Below, in pieces: positions 35,273-45,727 of a stretch of DNA of 64,000 nucleotides. How positions within the stretch are numbered: the stretch's first letter is position 1; each line of letters begins with the position of its first letter. The position numbers and the translations under genes are program-made. The DNA is from Marivita geojedonensis (GTDB lineage: Bacteria > Pseudomonadota > Alphaproteobacteria > Rhodobacterales > Rhodobacteraceae). Under the pieces are notes generated by a model. The model had not been told where the DNA came from. It was given only the letters and a program-made list of their open reading frames with translations, and did not search any database. Where the stretch lies: NCBI RefSeq assembly GCF_002115805.1, contig NZ_JFKC01000016.1:1-64000 (forward strand), read 5' to 3'.

Positions 35273-38200
35273 ATGGGTTTGCGGTTCTTTTCCGATAGAA
35301 ATCGGCCGGTGCACCTTGGCCCGTTCCCGCTTGAGCGTGCATCCCGCGGGCCAATGCCGGACCCCGCCACGATCCCGCGCCATCCCGGTCTCAGCTTTCA
35401 CCGACCCGAAAACCCGACCTCCATCGTCAACGCGATGGGCGAATACCAAGCGATGATGGACGCAATCCGCGACGGGTTTGTTAACAAAGCCCGCTCAATC
35501 TGCCCGGACGATGCAACAGAGCGCGCTAACCACCTGAAAGCGTTCGGATATTTCTCGGACGCCACGATGGTCGGCATCGGCCCTTTTCTGCCAGAGGCAC
35601 GACTCCCGGAACCGCGCCTCAACCCGGATATCGACCGACTGGCCAATGACCTGAAGACCCGGCAGACCAAAACGCTGGCGTCCGGCATCGACATGATCAT
35701 GGCCGATCTGAAGGAATCGATGGAAGCACCGCCCAGCACCATCGACAGGCACCACACCGCGCTGGTGTTTCTGTATGAAATCCCCCGTGACCCAAAGCCC
35801 GGTGAAACCGGGACCGAATGGATCACAGATGCGCAAGCCCACCGCGCCTGCCTGCGCACAACCGAAACCGCCGTTGTGATTGCGAATTACATCCGACTGC
35901 TCGGCTGGGACGCCAAAGCGCACACGGCGACAAGCACCGACGTGGACCTGAACATCTGTACGGTGGCAGCCGGGCTGGCGTACGGGTCATCGGGACAGTT
36001 GGTCAATCCGTGGCTGGGTGACCGGTTCGGCGTAGCCGTTGTCACCACGAATTTCGAACTGGCCCATGACGCGCCGCTGGCCGACGCGCAACCGAAATCC
36101 CTGACCCATGGCCTCGCGTGGAAACTCGGCACCGCCTCGGCCCGCTCCGGCCTCAATACGAACCCATTTGAGAGGCGCCGCTATGTCGACGGCCCGCACC
36201 CGTTCGAGACGCTCAAACGGGTCGATACACCCACCACCTATATCGACGAAGCCAACGTGCCCCGCGTGCCAAGGCGTACCGACATGTTCGCCCGTGCGCA
36301 GTTTGGCGATATGGGAAAAAAAGTGCAGGATTGTGCGAAGGGTGGCTACTACGCCCGCAAGGCGGCACCCTCTTCGGCGCAAAGGCGGATGCTTGGAGCC
36401 TTTGTATTATTGCAAGACGGACCACCCGAAAACGGCCCGCGCCCTGCAAATCTGCAAAGTAATGCCGACGCGATCAAAGCCACGGCCTATTGGCTGGGCG
36501 TCGATGCATTGGGTATCAGCCGCTGCCCGGACTGGACGTGGTACAGCCACGACGCGCGGGGGGAGCCGATCGACCCGCCGCATGATCAGGCGATCAGCAT
36601 CATCATCGACCAGGGCTACGAAACCATGGACGGCGCCTCGGGCGACGACTGGATCAGCGTCGCGCAATCCATGCGCGCCTATCTGCGGTTCTCGCTGTTG
36701 GGCGGGGTTCTTGCCAAGCAGATCCGCAATCTGGGCTATTCAGCCAAGGCGCATACGGTGCTAGACGGCGAAGTTCTGCAACCGCCGCTTCTCCTGCTGT
36801 CCGGTCTGGGCGAGGTCAGCCGCATTGGTGAGGTGATCCTCAACCCGTTCCTGGGACCGCGCCTCAAATCCGGCGTCGTCACAACGGATATGCCGCTGTC
36901 GCATGACAAACCCATCGACTTCGGCCTGCAAACCTTTTGCGAAAGCTGCAACAAATGCGCGCGCGAATGCCCCTCTGGCGCAATCACCGCCGGGCCGAAG
37001 CTGATGTTCAACGGCTACGAAATCTGGAAATCCGACAGCCAGAAATGCGCCACCTACCGGATCACCAGCGAAGGCGGTGCAATGTGCGGGCGCTGCATGA
37101 AGACCTGTCCGTGGAACCTCGAAGGGCTGTTTGGCGAAAAGCCGTTCCGCTGGGCAGCGATGAACCTGCCACAAACCGCACCGCTACTGGCCAAGCTGGA
37201 TGATGCGGCCGGGCGTGGGGGACTGAACCCGGTGAAAAAATGGTGGTGGGATCTGGAGTTGCAGGACAACGGCAGCTACACGCCCACAAAACACCCGGTC
37301 AATACGCGCGACCTGCAGAAAGACCTCGACCTGAAATACGAGGACCAGACGCTGGCCGTCTACCCGGCGCCACTGGCCCCGCATCCCTACCCCTATCCGG
37401 ACCCGATGGACCGCGAAGCCGGGATCGAGGCCTATACGAAGATGGTCAGCGCGGACGAGCATAAAGCGCGGCTGGCCAAGGGCGACACAACGCATCTGCA
37501 CCGACCCAAGGACGCCACGGAAAGCCCGGTGGTCCCGGTGGTGGTGAGCAAGGTTGAGAAGATGTCGCCAACGGTGACGAAATACGAGTTTCGCCATGTC
37601 GACGGGCAGGATTTGCCGGAATGGAGCGCGGGCGCGCATCTCGATCTGGTGGTCGCTCCGGAGTTTCTGCGGCAATACTCCATGTCCGGCGATCCGGCGG
37701 ATCGATCCGTCTACCAGATTGGTGTTCTACGCGAGGATCAGGGGCGCGGAGGATCGGCGCTCTTACATCGCATCTTTGCAGAAGGGCGGCGGGTGTTTGT
37801 GTCGAAGCCCATCAACCATTTCCCGTTGGTCGAGGATGCGACGTTCACGTGGCTCATGGGCGGTGGCATTGGTGTCACGCCGATGATCGCCATGGCGCAC
37901 CGGTTGCACGCGCTGGGGCGTCCGTTCGCGCTGCATTATTCGCTGAAAACCCGCGCCGAGGCGGGGTATTTGGACGATCTGACCAACGTACCCTGGGCCG
38001 ACAAAGTGCATGTCCATGTCAGCGACGAAGGCACGCGCGCCGATCTGGATGCGCTGATCCCGAACTATGCGGACGGTCAGCACATCTACACCTGCGGGCC
38101 TGATCTTTACATGAACGCCGTCATGGAAACCTCTGAACGGAAAGGATTTCCGGACGAGGCACGACATCTGGAATACTTCGCCGTGCCGGAACTTCCAGAG

Positions 38201-38473
38201 TATGAGAACCACCCGTTTACGCTCAAACTCAGCGATGGGCGGAGCTTCCATGTGCCGGCCGATCAGACGGCAACGGATGTTTTGAACGCCAATGGTGTCG
38301 CGGTGGACGTGAAATGTTCGGACGGGATCTGCGGGGTGTGCAAGGCGCGGGTGCTGAGCGGTGCCGTGGAACACCGCGATTTCGTGCTGTCCAAAGCCCA
38401 GCGGCAGGACACGATCATCCTGTGCCAGTCGCGCGCGGCCGAGCCGGATGGCGAGATCACGATCGAATTGTAA
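35273..38473 (+). CDS. Self-sufficient cobalamin-dependent reductive dehalogenase fused to an NAD(P)H reductase
   Basis: A 1066-aa cytoplasmic fusion with a strong GGGAGG ribosome binding site. Residues 1-~620 are a catabolic RdhA (NpRdhA/BhbA type) with no twin-arginine signal. C556 starts CESCNKCARECPSGA, and C605 belongs to CGRCMKTCPWN with an upstream Cys, giving two [4Fe-4S] clusters. Residues 202-271 and 481-550 are recognisably similar (LGW/LGYxAKAHT, NPxLGxR, VVTTxxxLxHDxP), the internal duplication known for this family, in which the second copy holds cobalamin. Residues ~740-970 are a flavin reductase (RQYSMSGDP, GGGIGVTPM, YTCGPDLYM). The C-terminus is a plant-type [2Fe-2S] ferredoxin from C1015 (CSDGICGVC). 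Expected activity: removal of halogen from phenolic compounds using NAD(P)H. Substrate unknown. Confidence 0.9.
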   Translation: MGLRFFSDRNRPVHLGPFPLERASRGPMPDPATIPRHPGLSFHRPENPTSIVNAMGEYQAMMDAIRDGFVNKARSICPDDATERANHLKAFGYFSDATMVGIGPFLPEARLPEPRLNPDIDRLANDLKTRQTKTLASGIDMIMADLKESMEAPPSTIDRHHTALVFLYEIPRDPKPGETGTEWITDAQAHRACLRTTETAVVIANYIRLLGWDAKAHTATSTDVDLNICTVAAGLAYGSSGQLVNPWLGDRFGVAVVTTNFELAHDAPLADAQPKSLTHGLAWKLGTASARSGLNTNPFERRRYVDGPHPFETLKRVDTPTTYIDEANVPRVPRRTDMFARAQFGDMGKKVQDCAKGGYYARKAAPSSAQRRMLGAFVLLQDGPPENGPRPANLQSNADAIKATAYWLGVDALGISRCPDWTWYSHDARGEPIDPPHDQAISIIIDQGYETMDGASGDDWISVAQSMRAYLRFSLLGGVLAKQIRNLGYSAKAHTVLDGEVLQPPLLLLSGLGEVSRIGEVILNPFLGPRLKSGVVTTDMPLSHDKPIDFGLQTFCESCNKCARECPSGAITAGPKLMFNGYEIWKSDSQKCATYRITSEGGAMCGRCMKTCPWNLEGLFGEKPFRWAAMNLPQTAPLLAKLDDAAGRGGLNPVKKWWWDLELQDNGSYTPTKHPVNTRDLQKDLDLKYEDQTLAVYPAPLAPHPYPYPDPMDREAGIEAYTKMVSADEHKARLAKGDTTHLHRPKDATESPVVPVVVSKVEKMSPTVTKYEFRHVDGQDLPEWSAGAHLDLVVAPEFLRQYSMSGDPADRSVYQIGVLREDQGRGGSALLHRIFAEGRRVFVSKPINHFPLVEDATFTWLMGGGIGVTPMIAMAHRLHALGRPFALHYSLKTRAEAGYLDDLTNVPWADKVHVHVSDEGTRADLDALIPNYADGQHIYTCGPDLYMNAVMETSERKGFPDEARHLEYFAVPELPEYENHPFTLKLSDGRSFHVPADQTATDVLNANGVAVDVKCSDGICGVCKARVLSGAVEHRDFVLSKAQRQDTIILCQSRAAEPDGEITIEL

Positions 38474-38571
38474 GGGATTGGAAATCTTTGCAAGATTTCG
38501 ATTGAGCGATCCTGGTGCCGTTGGTTCCGTGACCGACTACCGGCTACCGCCGCCGAGGCACAGGAACAAAA

Positions 38572-38596
38572 AAAGGGGGCCGCAGAGGCCCCCTTT
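38572..38596. terminator. Bidirectional terminator between the dehalogenase and nrdJ
   Basis: AAAGGGGGCC at 38572-38581 pairs perfectly with GGCCCCCTTT at 38587-38596. It has an A run on one side and TTT on the other, so it can stop transcription from both convergent genes. Confidence 0.85.
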
Positions 38597-38702
38597 GAGT
38601 TTCGCTCGTCAAGCTCCCAATTTGTACACCGCTCGGAATAATCTTGCCTGCGGCCTGACGCGCGTCAGAGGCGGGCGCACCCGCCTCGTGACTGGTTACG
38701 GC

Positions 38703-41700
38703 TCAGCTGCAGCCCGATGTTGCACCGCAGGTGTTGCACTTCATGCAGGTGCCGTTGCGCACCAGCGTGTAGTTGCCGCAATCGCCGCAGGCTTCGCCTT
38801 CGTAGCCCTGCATTTTGGCCCGTGTCACCGCCGTCATTGCGGTTGTCGACGTGCTGGTGGTCTGGGTCGCAACCGCCAACCCGGCGGTTTCCGGCACAAG
38901 CGTGTTGAGCGCGGTCACCGGGTCGCCGCCGCCAAAGGCCACGGCTCCGGCCTGTCCGCCCTGCAGCACGATCAGTTCCTGCGGAAGTCGCTTGCGCAGG
39001 TATCCGGTCGAGGAAATCTGCTTGAGCACTTCAAGCGATTTCGATGCCGCCGTATCAGAGAGTTCCTTGACGTTGGACACGCCCTCTTCTTCGCCCCGGC
39101 CCAGATCGTCGAAGGTGGCGCCTTCTGGCTTCACATGTGCCAGATCGGTGCGGTCGAGATAGGACACGGCCAGTTCGCGGAAGATGTAGTCGAGGATCGA
39201 GGTCGCGTTCTTGATGCTGTCATTGCCCTGCACCATGCCCGCCGGTTCGAACTTGGTGAAGGTGAAGGCATCGACGAACTCTTCCAGCGGCACACCGTAC
39301 TGAAGACCAACCGACACCGCGATGGCGAAGTTGTTCATCATGGCGCGGAAGCCCGCCCCTTCCTTGTGCATGTCGATGAAGATCTCGCCTAGGGACCCGT
39401 CTTCGTATTCGCCGGTGCGCAGGTAGACCTTGTGACCGCCAACAACCGCTTTCTGGGTGTAGCCCTTGCGGCGCTCCGGCATTTTTTCACGGTGCGACTT
39501 CTGGATTTCCTTGATGACCACCTTCTCGACGATCTTTTCGGCCAGAACCTGCGCCTTTTCCGGGATCGATCCGGATTCGAGCGTTTCCGCCGCGTCCGCA
39601 TCGTCCTCGACCAGCGCCGCCGCCAGCGGCTGGGACAGCTTCGATCCATCGCGGTAGAGCGCGTTGGCTTTGGTGCCCAGCGACCAGCTCAGCTCATAGG
39701 CTTTCTGGCAGTCCTCGATGGTGGCGTCATTCGGCATGTTGATCGTCTTGGAGATCGCGCCCGAGATGAAGCTCTGTGCCGCCGCCATCATGGTGATGTG
39801 GCTGTCCACCGACAGGAAGCGCTTACCCTTCTTGCCGCAGGGGTTGGCGCAGTCGAAGACCGGCAGGTGTTCTTCCTTCAGGTGCGGCGCACCTTCCAGT
39901 GTCATCGTTCCGCAGACATGGTCGTTGGCGGCGTCGATTTCCGACTTGGTGTAACCAAGGTGGCGCAGCAGATCGAAGGTCGGGTCGTTCAGCTTGTCGG
40001 CCGGGATGCCCAGCACTTCGCGGCAGAACTCCTCACCCAGCGTCCACTGGTTGAATACGAAGCGGATGTCGAAGGCCGAGGCCAGCGCCTTGTCCACCTT
40101 TTCCAGCTGTGCGGGACCAAAGCCGTGACCGGCAAGAGAGGTGTGGTTGATGCCCGGCGCATTGCCGATGGTGCCGTGGCCCACCGCGTAGGACACGATC
40201 TCTTCGATCTGCGCAGAGCCGTAGCCCAACTTTTCGAGAGCCGCCGGAACCGACTGGTTGATGATCTTGAAGTAACCGCCACCGGCGAGCTTTTTGAACT
40301 TCACGAGGGCGAAGTCCGGCTCGATACCTGTGGTGTCGCAATCCATGACCAGACCGATTGTGCCGGTGGGCGCGATCACTGTGGCTTGCGCGTTGCGGTA
40401 GCCGTGCTTTTCGCCAAGGCGCAGCGCCTCGTCCCAGCTTGCCATCGCCAGATCGACCAGACGGCTGTCCGGGCAGTTGGCATGATCCAGAGCGACCGGC
40501 TTGACCGACAGACCATCATAGCCTTCGGTTGCGCCATAGGCCGCGTTGCGGTGGTTGCGGATGACTCGCAGCATGTGGTCGGCATTCTTCTTGTAGCCCG
40601 GGAACGGGCCCAACTCGCCAGCGATTTCGGCGGATGTGGCGTAGGACACGCCGGTCATGATCGCCGTCAGCGCACCGCAGAGTGCCCGGCCTTCATCCGA
40701 GTCATAGCTGTAGCCGAGGTTCATCAGCAGGCCGCCGATATTGGCATAGCCCAGACCCAGCGTACGGAAGTCATAGGACCGCTGCGCGATTTCGCGGGAC
40801 GGGAACTGCGCCATCATCACCGAGATTTCGAGTGTCAGCGTCCAGAGGCGCACGGCGTGCATGTAGTCTTCGGACTGGAACTCACCGTCCTTCAGGAAGG
40901 TCAGCAGGTTCATCGACGCGAGGTTGCACGCGGTGTCGTCGAGGAACATGTATTCCGAACACGGGTTGGAGCCGCGGATTTCGCCGTCTGCCGGGCATGT
41001 GTGCCATTCGTTGACGGTGTCGTGGAACTGGATGCCCGGATCGGCACAGGCCCAGGCCGCATGGCCCACGTCTTCCCACAGGTCGCGCGCCTTGATCGTC
41101 TTGGCGACGCTGCCATCGGTGCGACGGATCAGTTCCCAATCGGCGTCATCCTTGACCGCCTTGAGGAAGGCATTGGTGACGCGGATGGAGTTGTTCGAGT
41201 TCTGGCCCGACACGGATGCGTAGGCCTCGGAGTCCCAATCGGTGTCATAGGTCGGGAATTCAATCGATGCGTAGCCCTGCCGTGCGTAATCCAGCACGCG
41301 CTTGATGTAGGTCTCGGGGATCATCACGCCTTTGGCTGCGCGAATTGCATCCTTCAAGGCATTGTTTTTCTTGGGATCGTAGGCGTCGTCCTCAAGACCG
41401 TCCCAGCTTCCGATTGCCTTGAAGATGCCGTTGAGCATCTTCTCGTGCATCTTGGAGCCGGCCACGATGCTGGCGACCTTCTGCTCTTCCTTGACCTTCC
41501 AGTTGATGAATTCCTCGATGTCCGGGTGGTCGGCATCGCAGATCACCATCTTCGCGGCGCGACGTGTGGTGCCGCCCGACTTGATCGCGCCAGCGGCGCG
41601 GTCACCGATCTTGAGGAAGCCCATGAGGCCCGACGACTTGCCACCACCTGAAAGCGGCTCGTCTGCTGCGCGCAGCGAGCTGAAGTTGGTGCCGGTGCCC

Positions 41701-42365
41701 GAGCCATATTTGAACAGGCGCGCTTCGCGGACCCAAAGGTCCATGATGCCGCCATCACCCACCAGATCGTCCGCTACGGACTGGATGAAGCACGCGTGGG
41801 GCTGCGGGTGCTCGTAAGCTGAGGAGGACTTGGTCAGTTCACCTGTCTTGTAGTCGACATAGAAGTGACCCTGGCTCGGACCGTCGATGCCGTAGGCCCA
41901 GTGCAGACCGGTGTTGAACCACTGAGGGCTGTTCGGCGCGGCCTTCTGCGTGGCCAGCATGAAGCGCATCTCGTCGTAATAGGCCTGCGCGTCTTCTTCG
42001 GTTGTGAAGTAGCCACCTTTCCAGCCCCAATAGGTCCAGGCGCCCGCAAGGCGATCGAAGACCTGCTTGGAGGATGTTTCGCCGGTGCGTGGTGTGTCGT
42101 CGCTGACCGGTGCGCCGCGCCACAGGAAGCTGGGCACGTCCTTTTCCTTGACCTTCTTCAGCTCGACCGGAACGCCTGCTTTCCGGAAGTATTTCTGAGC
42201 GATGACATCGCTTGCCACCTGGCTCCAGCTTGCCGGAACCTCGACGTTATCAAGTTTGAATACAACGGTCCCATCCGGGTTCCGAATTTCAGAGGTGGTC
42301 GAGACGAACTCGATCCCCGCATATGCGTCCTGCCCAGCTTTGGTAAATTTTCTTTCGATTTTCAT
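38703..42365 (-). CDS. nrdJ: Vitamin B12-dependent (class II) ribonucleotide reductase
   Basis: A 1220-aa enzyme that makes deoxyribonucleotides from ribonucleotides with adenosylcobalamin, working with or without oxygen. The N-terminal half holds the barrel: [50 protein letters not shown] with the catalytic N-x-C and C-N-L. The C-terminus ends in a zinc-ribbon-like [19 protein letters not shown] region with CGATSGCS as the final redox cysteines. The length is that of the long alphaproteobacterial form. No class I nrdAB is in the window. Upstream DNA carries an NrdR-like box and two DnaA boxes. Confidence 0.97.
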   Translation of the reverse strand: MKIERKFTKAGQDAYAGIEFVSTTSEIRNPDGTVVFKLDNVEVPASWSQVASDVIAQKYFRKAGVPVELKKVKEKDVPSFLWRGAPVSDDTPRTGETSSKQVFDRLAGAWTYWGWKGGYFTTEEDAQAYYDEMRFMLATQKAAPNSPQWFNTGLHWAYGIDGPSQGHFYVDYKTGELTKSSSAYEHPQPHACFIQSVADDLVGDGGIMDLWVREARLFKYGSGTGTNFSSLRAADEPLSGGGKSSGLMGFLKIGDRAAGAIKSGGTTRRAAKMVICDADHPDIEEFINWKVKEEQKVASIVAGSKMHEKMLNGIFKAIGSWDGLEDDAYDPKKNNALKDAIRAAKGVMIPETYIKRVLDYARQGYASIEFPTYDTDWDSEAYASVSGQNSNNSIRVTNAFLKAVKDDADWELIRRTDGSVAKTIKARDLWEDVGHAAWACADPGIQFHDTVNEWHTCPADGEIRGSNPCSEYMFLDDTACNLASMNLLTFLKDGEFQSEDYMHAVRLWTLTLEISVMMAQFPSREIAQRSYDFRTLGLGYANIGGLLMNLGYSYDSDEGRALCGALTAIMTGVSYATSAEIAGELGPFPGYKKNADHMLRVIRNHRNAAYGATEGYDGLSVKPVALDHANCPDSRLVDLAMASWDEALRLGEKHGYRNAQATVIAPTGTIGLVMDCDTTGIEPDFALVKFKKLAGGGYFKIINQSVPAALEKLGYGSAQIEEIVSYAVGHGTIGNAPGINHTSLAGHGFGPAQLEKVDKALASAFDIRFVFNQWTLGEEFCREVLGIPADKLNDPTFDLLRHLGYTKSEIDAANDHVCGTMTLEGAPHLKEEHLPVFDCANPCGKKGKRFLSVDSHITMMAAAQSFISGAISKTINMPNDATIEDCQKAYELSWSLGTKANALYRDGSKLSQPLAAALVEDDADAAETLESGSIPEKAQVLAEKIVEKVVIKEIQKSHREKMPERRKGYTQKAVVGGHKVYLRTGEYEDGSLGEIFIDMHKEGAGFRAMMNNFAIAVSVGLQYGVPLEEFVDAFTFTKFEPAGMVQGNDSIKNATSILDYIFRELAVSYLDRTDLAHVKPEGATFDDLGRGEEEGVSNVKELSDTAASKSLEVLKQISSTGYLRKRLPQELIVLQGGQAGAVAFGGGDPVTALNTLVPETAGLAVATQTTSTSTTAMTAVTRAKMQGYEGEACGDCGNYTLVRNGTCMKCNTCGATSGCS

Positions 42366-42515
42366 CGCACCGGTCTCGTTTTTTGTGTCTACCCCAATGG
42401 CCCCCTGTCAGGGCCGCGACTGGCACGAGTTTTCCGGTCCCGCGCGCGGCAGCGCGCGCAGGAATTGCGCCTCAAAGCATGACTTCCGGTGTTCCCGTCC
42501 CTGTTGTCAGTCGTA

Positions 42516-42531
42516 ACACTACATGTTGTGG
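42516..42531. promoter_or_regulatory. NrdR-like box upstream of nrdJ
   Basis: ACACTACATGTTGTGG is close to the NrdR consensus ACACWATATATWGTGT. It lies about 150 bases from the nrdJ start. NrdR represses ribonucleotide reductase genes when dATP is high and usually binds paired boxes; I see only one clear copy. Confidence 0.55.
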
Positions 42532-42676
42532 TTGCCCCAACCGACCCGCACAAACTGGCGGATTTATCGCGGAGTCGTCAACACGTTTTTTGCCGATTTT
42601 GTCATAGATTTTGGGTTGACCGGCATCGCTGACACAAGTGGTGGTGATTCAAGTGTGGATGACCCGTGTATAGGTC

Positions 42677-42728
42677 TGTGGATAAGTGCAGCTTTGAAAA
42701 GCTTAACGCTGACAGAAAGTTATCCACA
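42677..42728. promoter_or_regulatory. Two perfect DnaA boxes in inverted orientation
   Basis: TGTGGATAA at 42677-42685 (the reverse of TTATCCACA) and TTATCCACA at 42720-42728, both exact matches to the strict DnaA box, 43 bases apart from start to start. They lie about 310-365 bases upstream of nrdJ. DnaA control of ribonucleotide reductase is established for nrdAB in Escherichia coli; here a similar link with nrdJ is inferred. Confidence 0.65.
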
Positions 42729-42908
42729 GGTTTTCAGGCCACACGTAAAGCCCCAATTCGCTCTTCACCGCGCCACGTGATCGGCCGGTGCGAATCCGAT
42801 GAACGCTGCACTCTGTGGCACAGATCACACGCGCAATGTCTGTGCGGGCCATTCACCCAAACAACTGGGAGAACAGTGAATTCCCGGTCCGGCAGATTTC
42901 TTGAGAAA

Positions 42909-42985
42909 TGGTCGGGACGGCAAGATTCGAACTTGCGACCTACGGTACCCAAAACCGTCGCGCTACCAGGCTGCGCTACGCCCCG
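42909..42985 (-). tRNA. tRNA-Pro (TGG anticodon)
   Basis: A 77-base cloverleaf read on the minus strand: acceptor CGGGGCG/CGTCCCG, D-arm with GCGCAGCCTGGTAGCGC, anticodon loop TTTGGGT with TGG, T-arm GCAAG-TTCGAAT-CTTGC, and encoded CCA. Confidence 0.95.
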
Positions 42986-43044
42986 ACTGAGGCGTCGTTT
43001 AGCGGTCGCGGTCCGGATTGAAAAGCGCTTTTTGTCAGACAGAC

Positions 43045-43521
43045 CTAATTCACACAGGCCCAACTGGCGACATCCTGCGGGATCGACGGATGGCGCATCT
43101 CGGATCCGGCATCGATGCCAAGGCGGTCGGCCATGCCGCCGTTGATTTCCAGAACGAACTGAATATCCGAGCCACCGGGGATTCCTGTCAGGTCCCCCGG
43201 AATCGCGTTTTCATGCACATGCTGCACCACGCCTTCCCCGTCCGCAAAAATCATGTCGAGGGGAATCAGCGTATTCTTCATCCAGAAGGACACGGGCTGC
43301 TCGCGTTCATAGACAAACAGCATACCCGCCATTGTCGGCATGTCTTCGACGAACATCAGGCCGCGGCTGCGGAGCTCCGGCGTGTCGGCAATCTCAACCG
43401 AGAAACGCGCGCTGCCCCAATCGCCCCTGAGAAACACGGCGTCGTCCCTGCAAGCCTCGTCTGCAGCTGCCGCCGAAGCGACCGCTGCCCACAAAAAGCT
43501 TAGGACAACCCACTTTCCCAT
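43045..43521 (-). CDS. Secreted DUF192 family protein
   Basis: A 158-aa protein. Residues 1-21 form a signal peptide (MGKWVVLSFLWAAVASAAAAD). The rest is a DUF192 domain: FSVEIADTPELRSRGLMFVEDMP, GMLFVYEREQPVSFWMKNT, IPLDMIFADGEG, and VLEINGG with the terminal Gly-rich turn. The function of DUF192 is unknown. Its start overlaps the end of the upstream double cold-shock gene by 22 bases, so the two are cotranscribed and translationally coupled. Confidence 0.9.
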   Translation of the reverse strand: MGKWVVLSFLWAAVASAAAADEACRDDAVFLRGDWGSARFSVEIADTPELRSRGLMFVEDMPTMAGMLFVYEREQPVSFWMKNTLIPLDMIFADGEGVVQHVHENAIPGDLTGIPGGSDIQFVLEINGGMADRLGIDAGSEMRHPSIPQDVASWACVN

Positions 43522-44039
43522 GCATGCACCTCGACCGCCATGCGCCCGCGGGTGCTCTCGATCGAGCGGAGCGCCAGCGCTTCTCCGGGAAACAAATCGG
43601 AAAGACCTGAGCGGCGCAAGACCTCGACATGGATAAACACGTCTTCCGGACGGCCAAACACATTGGCAAAGCCGAACCCTTTAGCTTTGTCGAACCATTT
43701 GACCCGTGCAGGTTCCAGGGGCGCTGCGGCGATCTCATCCTGCGACACACCACTGAAATCTTCCAGCGGCGGCACGTCCGAAAGATCCGGCGGCGTGATC
43801 TCCAGAACCTCGACGGCCTGCAGCCCCCGACTGGTGCTTTGAACCACAACCTTGATCCGTGCGCCGTCCGCGACCGAGCCCTGCCCGTAGTTCCGTAGCA
43901 CATTGGCATGAAGCAGGATGTCCGGTCCGCCGGCATCGGCTACCAGAAAGCCGAACCCCTTTGACGGATCAAACCACTTCACATGCCCTGAGACGAGCGC
44001 ATCAGGTTTCTGCGACTGTTCCACGTTATCTTCCAACAT
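43500..44039 (-). CDS. Cold-shock protein with two cold-shock domains
   Basis: A 179-aa protein from ATG 44039. Two OB-fold cold-shock domains are seen: residues about 17-80 (VSGHVKWFDPSKGFGFLV, ILLHANVLRNYG) and about 115-178 (ARVKWFDKAKGFGFANV, DVFIHVEVLRRSG). Each has an RNP1-type K-G-F-G-F motif and an RNP2-like strand. A linker of about 35 acidic residues joins them. The tandem form is typical of alphaproteobacteria, as in the Caulobacter CspC/D type, and binds single-stranded nucleic acid. Coupled with the DUF192 gene downstream. Confidence 0.92.
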   Translation of the reverse strand: MLEDNVEQSQKPDALVSGHVKWFDPSKGFGFLVADAGGPDILLHANVLRNYGQGSVADGARIKVVVQSTSRGLQAVEVLEITPPDLSDVPPLEDFSGVSQDEIAAAPLEPARVKWFDKAKGFGFANVFGRPEDVFIHVEVLRRSGLSDLFPGEALALRSIESTRGRMAVEVHAWESGLS

Positions 44040-44142
44040 CAAATTCCCGCCTCTGACTTTGGCGTCCAAAACGGCGTTTGCAAGGTCAAAGCATATGAAA
44101 AACAAGACGAAATTGCACCCCACAATTCACGTAACGTGAGTG

Positions 44143-44748
44143 TCAGGGATTCAATCTGTTGATATTCCATACTTTTTTGCTACCATCCCGTGACCACTTG
44201 AAGCGATCATGTAACCTAAAGGCCCCATCCGCCCAGAACTCGATCTCGGTCGGATGGATCCGGAATCCGCCCCAGAATGGCGGTCTTGGCGGATGCGTTC
44301 CCAGCTTTGCCGTCAGTTTGGCGACTTCTGCCATCAGTTCGGTACGCGAGCCGAGCGGTTTCGACTGCTTCGACGCCCACGCGCCCAGTCGGCTCTTGAG
44401 CGACCGGGATTCGTAGTAGGCATCGGCTTTCTCACCGTCCTCGCGGGTGACCGTCCCGCGCACGCGGATCTGACGGCGGAGCGACTTCCAGTGCATCACG
44501 AAGGCCGCTTTGCCTGCCGACTGGATTTCCTGGCCCTTCTGGCTGTCATAGTTGGTGTAAAAGACAAAGGCGTCATCCTCGATCTCTTTCAGCAGCACCA
44601 TGCGCACATTGGGCATGCCATCGCTGTCCACTGTCGACAGTGCGATGGCGTTCGGGTCGTTGATCTCGGCCCCTTCCGCGTCTTTCAGCCATGTCCGGGC
44701 AATCTCGAATGGATTGTCGCCCGCGAAAATTCCAGTGCGATCGCTCAT
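44143..44748 (-). CDS. pdxH: Pyridoxamine/pyridoxine 5'-phosphate oxidase
   Basis: A 201-aa FMN enzyme that makes pyridoxal 5'-phosphate. ATG 44748 has AGGAG upstream. Family blocks seen: [67 protein letters not shown] and, at the C-terminus, [14 protein letters not shown] then WNINRLNP. It is divergent from fabI. Confidence 0.96.
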   Translation of the reverse strand: MSDRTGIFAGDNPFEIARTWLKDAEGAEINDPNAIALSTVDSDGMPNVRMVLLKEIEDDAFVFYTNYDSQKGQEIQSAGKAAFVMHWKSLRRQIRVRGTVTREDGEKADAYYESRSLKSRLGAWASKQSKPLGSRTELMAEVAKLTAKLGTHPPRPPFWGGFRIHPTEIEFWADGAFRLHDRFKWSRDGSKKVWNINRLNP

Positions 44749-44914
44749 TGAAGTCTCCTGCGAAGCACCCGCCGTGCCAATTATTATAGGGAATGTCCAC
44801 CGTAACGTCGTGTCATTATTCGAACGAAGTCATTCGCCGATGATTGCCAGCCTTGCCGGGCCTGCGTCCATCGCCTAAACGAAGTGGACAGCGATCAAGA
44901 AGGGGCTCGGTACC

Positions 44915-45721
44915 ATGCAAAGCGAAATTATGGCCGGAAAGCGCGGGCTTATCATGGGCCTCGCCAATGACAAATCCATTGCATGGGGCATTGCCCGGGC
45001 CCTGAGTGAGGCCGGAGCAGAGCTGGCATTTTCCTATCAGGGCGATGCATTGAAAAAACGCGTCGATCCGCTGGCCGCGCAGCTTGGTTCGGACATTGTC
45101 CTGCCCTGCGACGTCAGTGACGAGGCCTCCATTGATTCTCTCTTCGACGGATTGAAGCAGCGTTGGGACAGCCTGGATTTCGTCGTCCACGCCATCGGCT
45201 TCTCCGACAAGAACGAATTGCGGGGCCGGTATGTCGATACGAGCCGTGACAATTTTCTCATGACCATGGACATCTCGGTCTATTCCTTTACCTCCGTGAT
45301 GCAACGAGCCGAAAAGATGATGAACAATGGCGGATCGGCCCTGACGATGACCTATTACGGCGCAGAGCGGATCATGCCCCATTACAACGTGATGGGTGTC
45401 GCCAAGGCGGCACTGGAATCGTCGGTGCGTTACCTCGCAGAGGACCTCGGCAAAGACGGCATCCGCGTCAATGCGATCTCTGCCGGTCCGATCAAGACAC
45501 TTGCGGCCTCGGGGATCGGTGACTTCCGCTACATCATGAAGTGGAACGAATACAATTCTCCGCTGCGCCGCAATGTGACCATCGACGATGTGGGCAAATC
45601 CGCGCTCTACCTGCTGTCGGATCTCGGCTCCGGCGTGACCGGCGAAACGCATCATGTCGATGCAGGTTACCATGTGGTCGGCATGAAGGCCGTCGATGCC
45701 CCGGACATGAGCAAGGAATAA
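44915..45721 (+). CDS. fabI: NADH-dependent enoyl-[acyl-carrier-protein] reductase
   Basis: A 268-aa SDR-fold enzyme that performs the last reduction in each cycle of fatty acid elongation. It opens MAGKRGLIMGLANDKSIAWG with the NADH-binding turn. The catalytic Y157-x6-K164 lies in YNVMGVAK. The GIRVNAISAGPIKTLAASGI block is FabI-typical. ATG 44915 is chosen; ATG 44930 is possible. This class is the usual triclosan target. Followed after six bases by a LysE-type exporter gene. Confidence 0.95.
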   Translation: MQSEIMAGKRGLIMGLANDKSIAWGIARALSEAGAELAFSYQGDALKKRVDPLAAQLGSDIVLPCDVSDEASIDSLFDGLKQRWDSLDFVVHAIGFSDKNELRGRYVDTSRDNFLMTMDISVYSFTSVMQRAEKMMNNGGSALTMTYYGAERIMPHYNVMGVAKAALESSVRYLAEDLGKDGIRVNAISAGPIKTLAASGIGDFRYIMKWNEYNSPLRRNVTIDDVGKSALYLLSDLGSGVTGETHHVDAGYHVVGMKAVDAPDMSKE

Positions 45722-45727
45722 CGCCGG

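Larger units (their letters stand above)
42366..42908. other. nrdJ upstream region, no protein gene
   Basis: A 543-base stretch between nrdJ and tRNA-Pro. It holds an NrdR-like palindrome and a pair of perfect DnaA boxes, described separately, together with AT-richer tracts. Small open frames here lack ribosome binding sites and family resemblance. Confidence 0.6.

Noticed and set aside
39432-41651. Long plus-strand open frame (739 codons)
   Set aside because: Antisense shadow of nrdJ with low-complexity Arg/His/Val-rich translation and no domain resemblance.
42366-42908. Possible chromosomal replication origin because of two perfect DnaA boxes
   Set aside because: Only two boxes are present, there is no clear AT-rich unwinding element, and the flanking genes (nrdJ, tRNA-Pro) are not the usual origin neighbours. 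Promoter control of nrdJ fits better.
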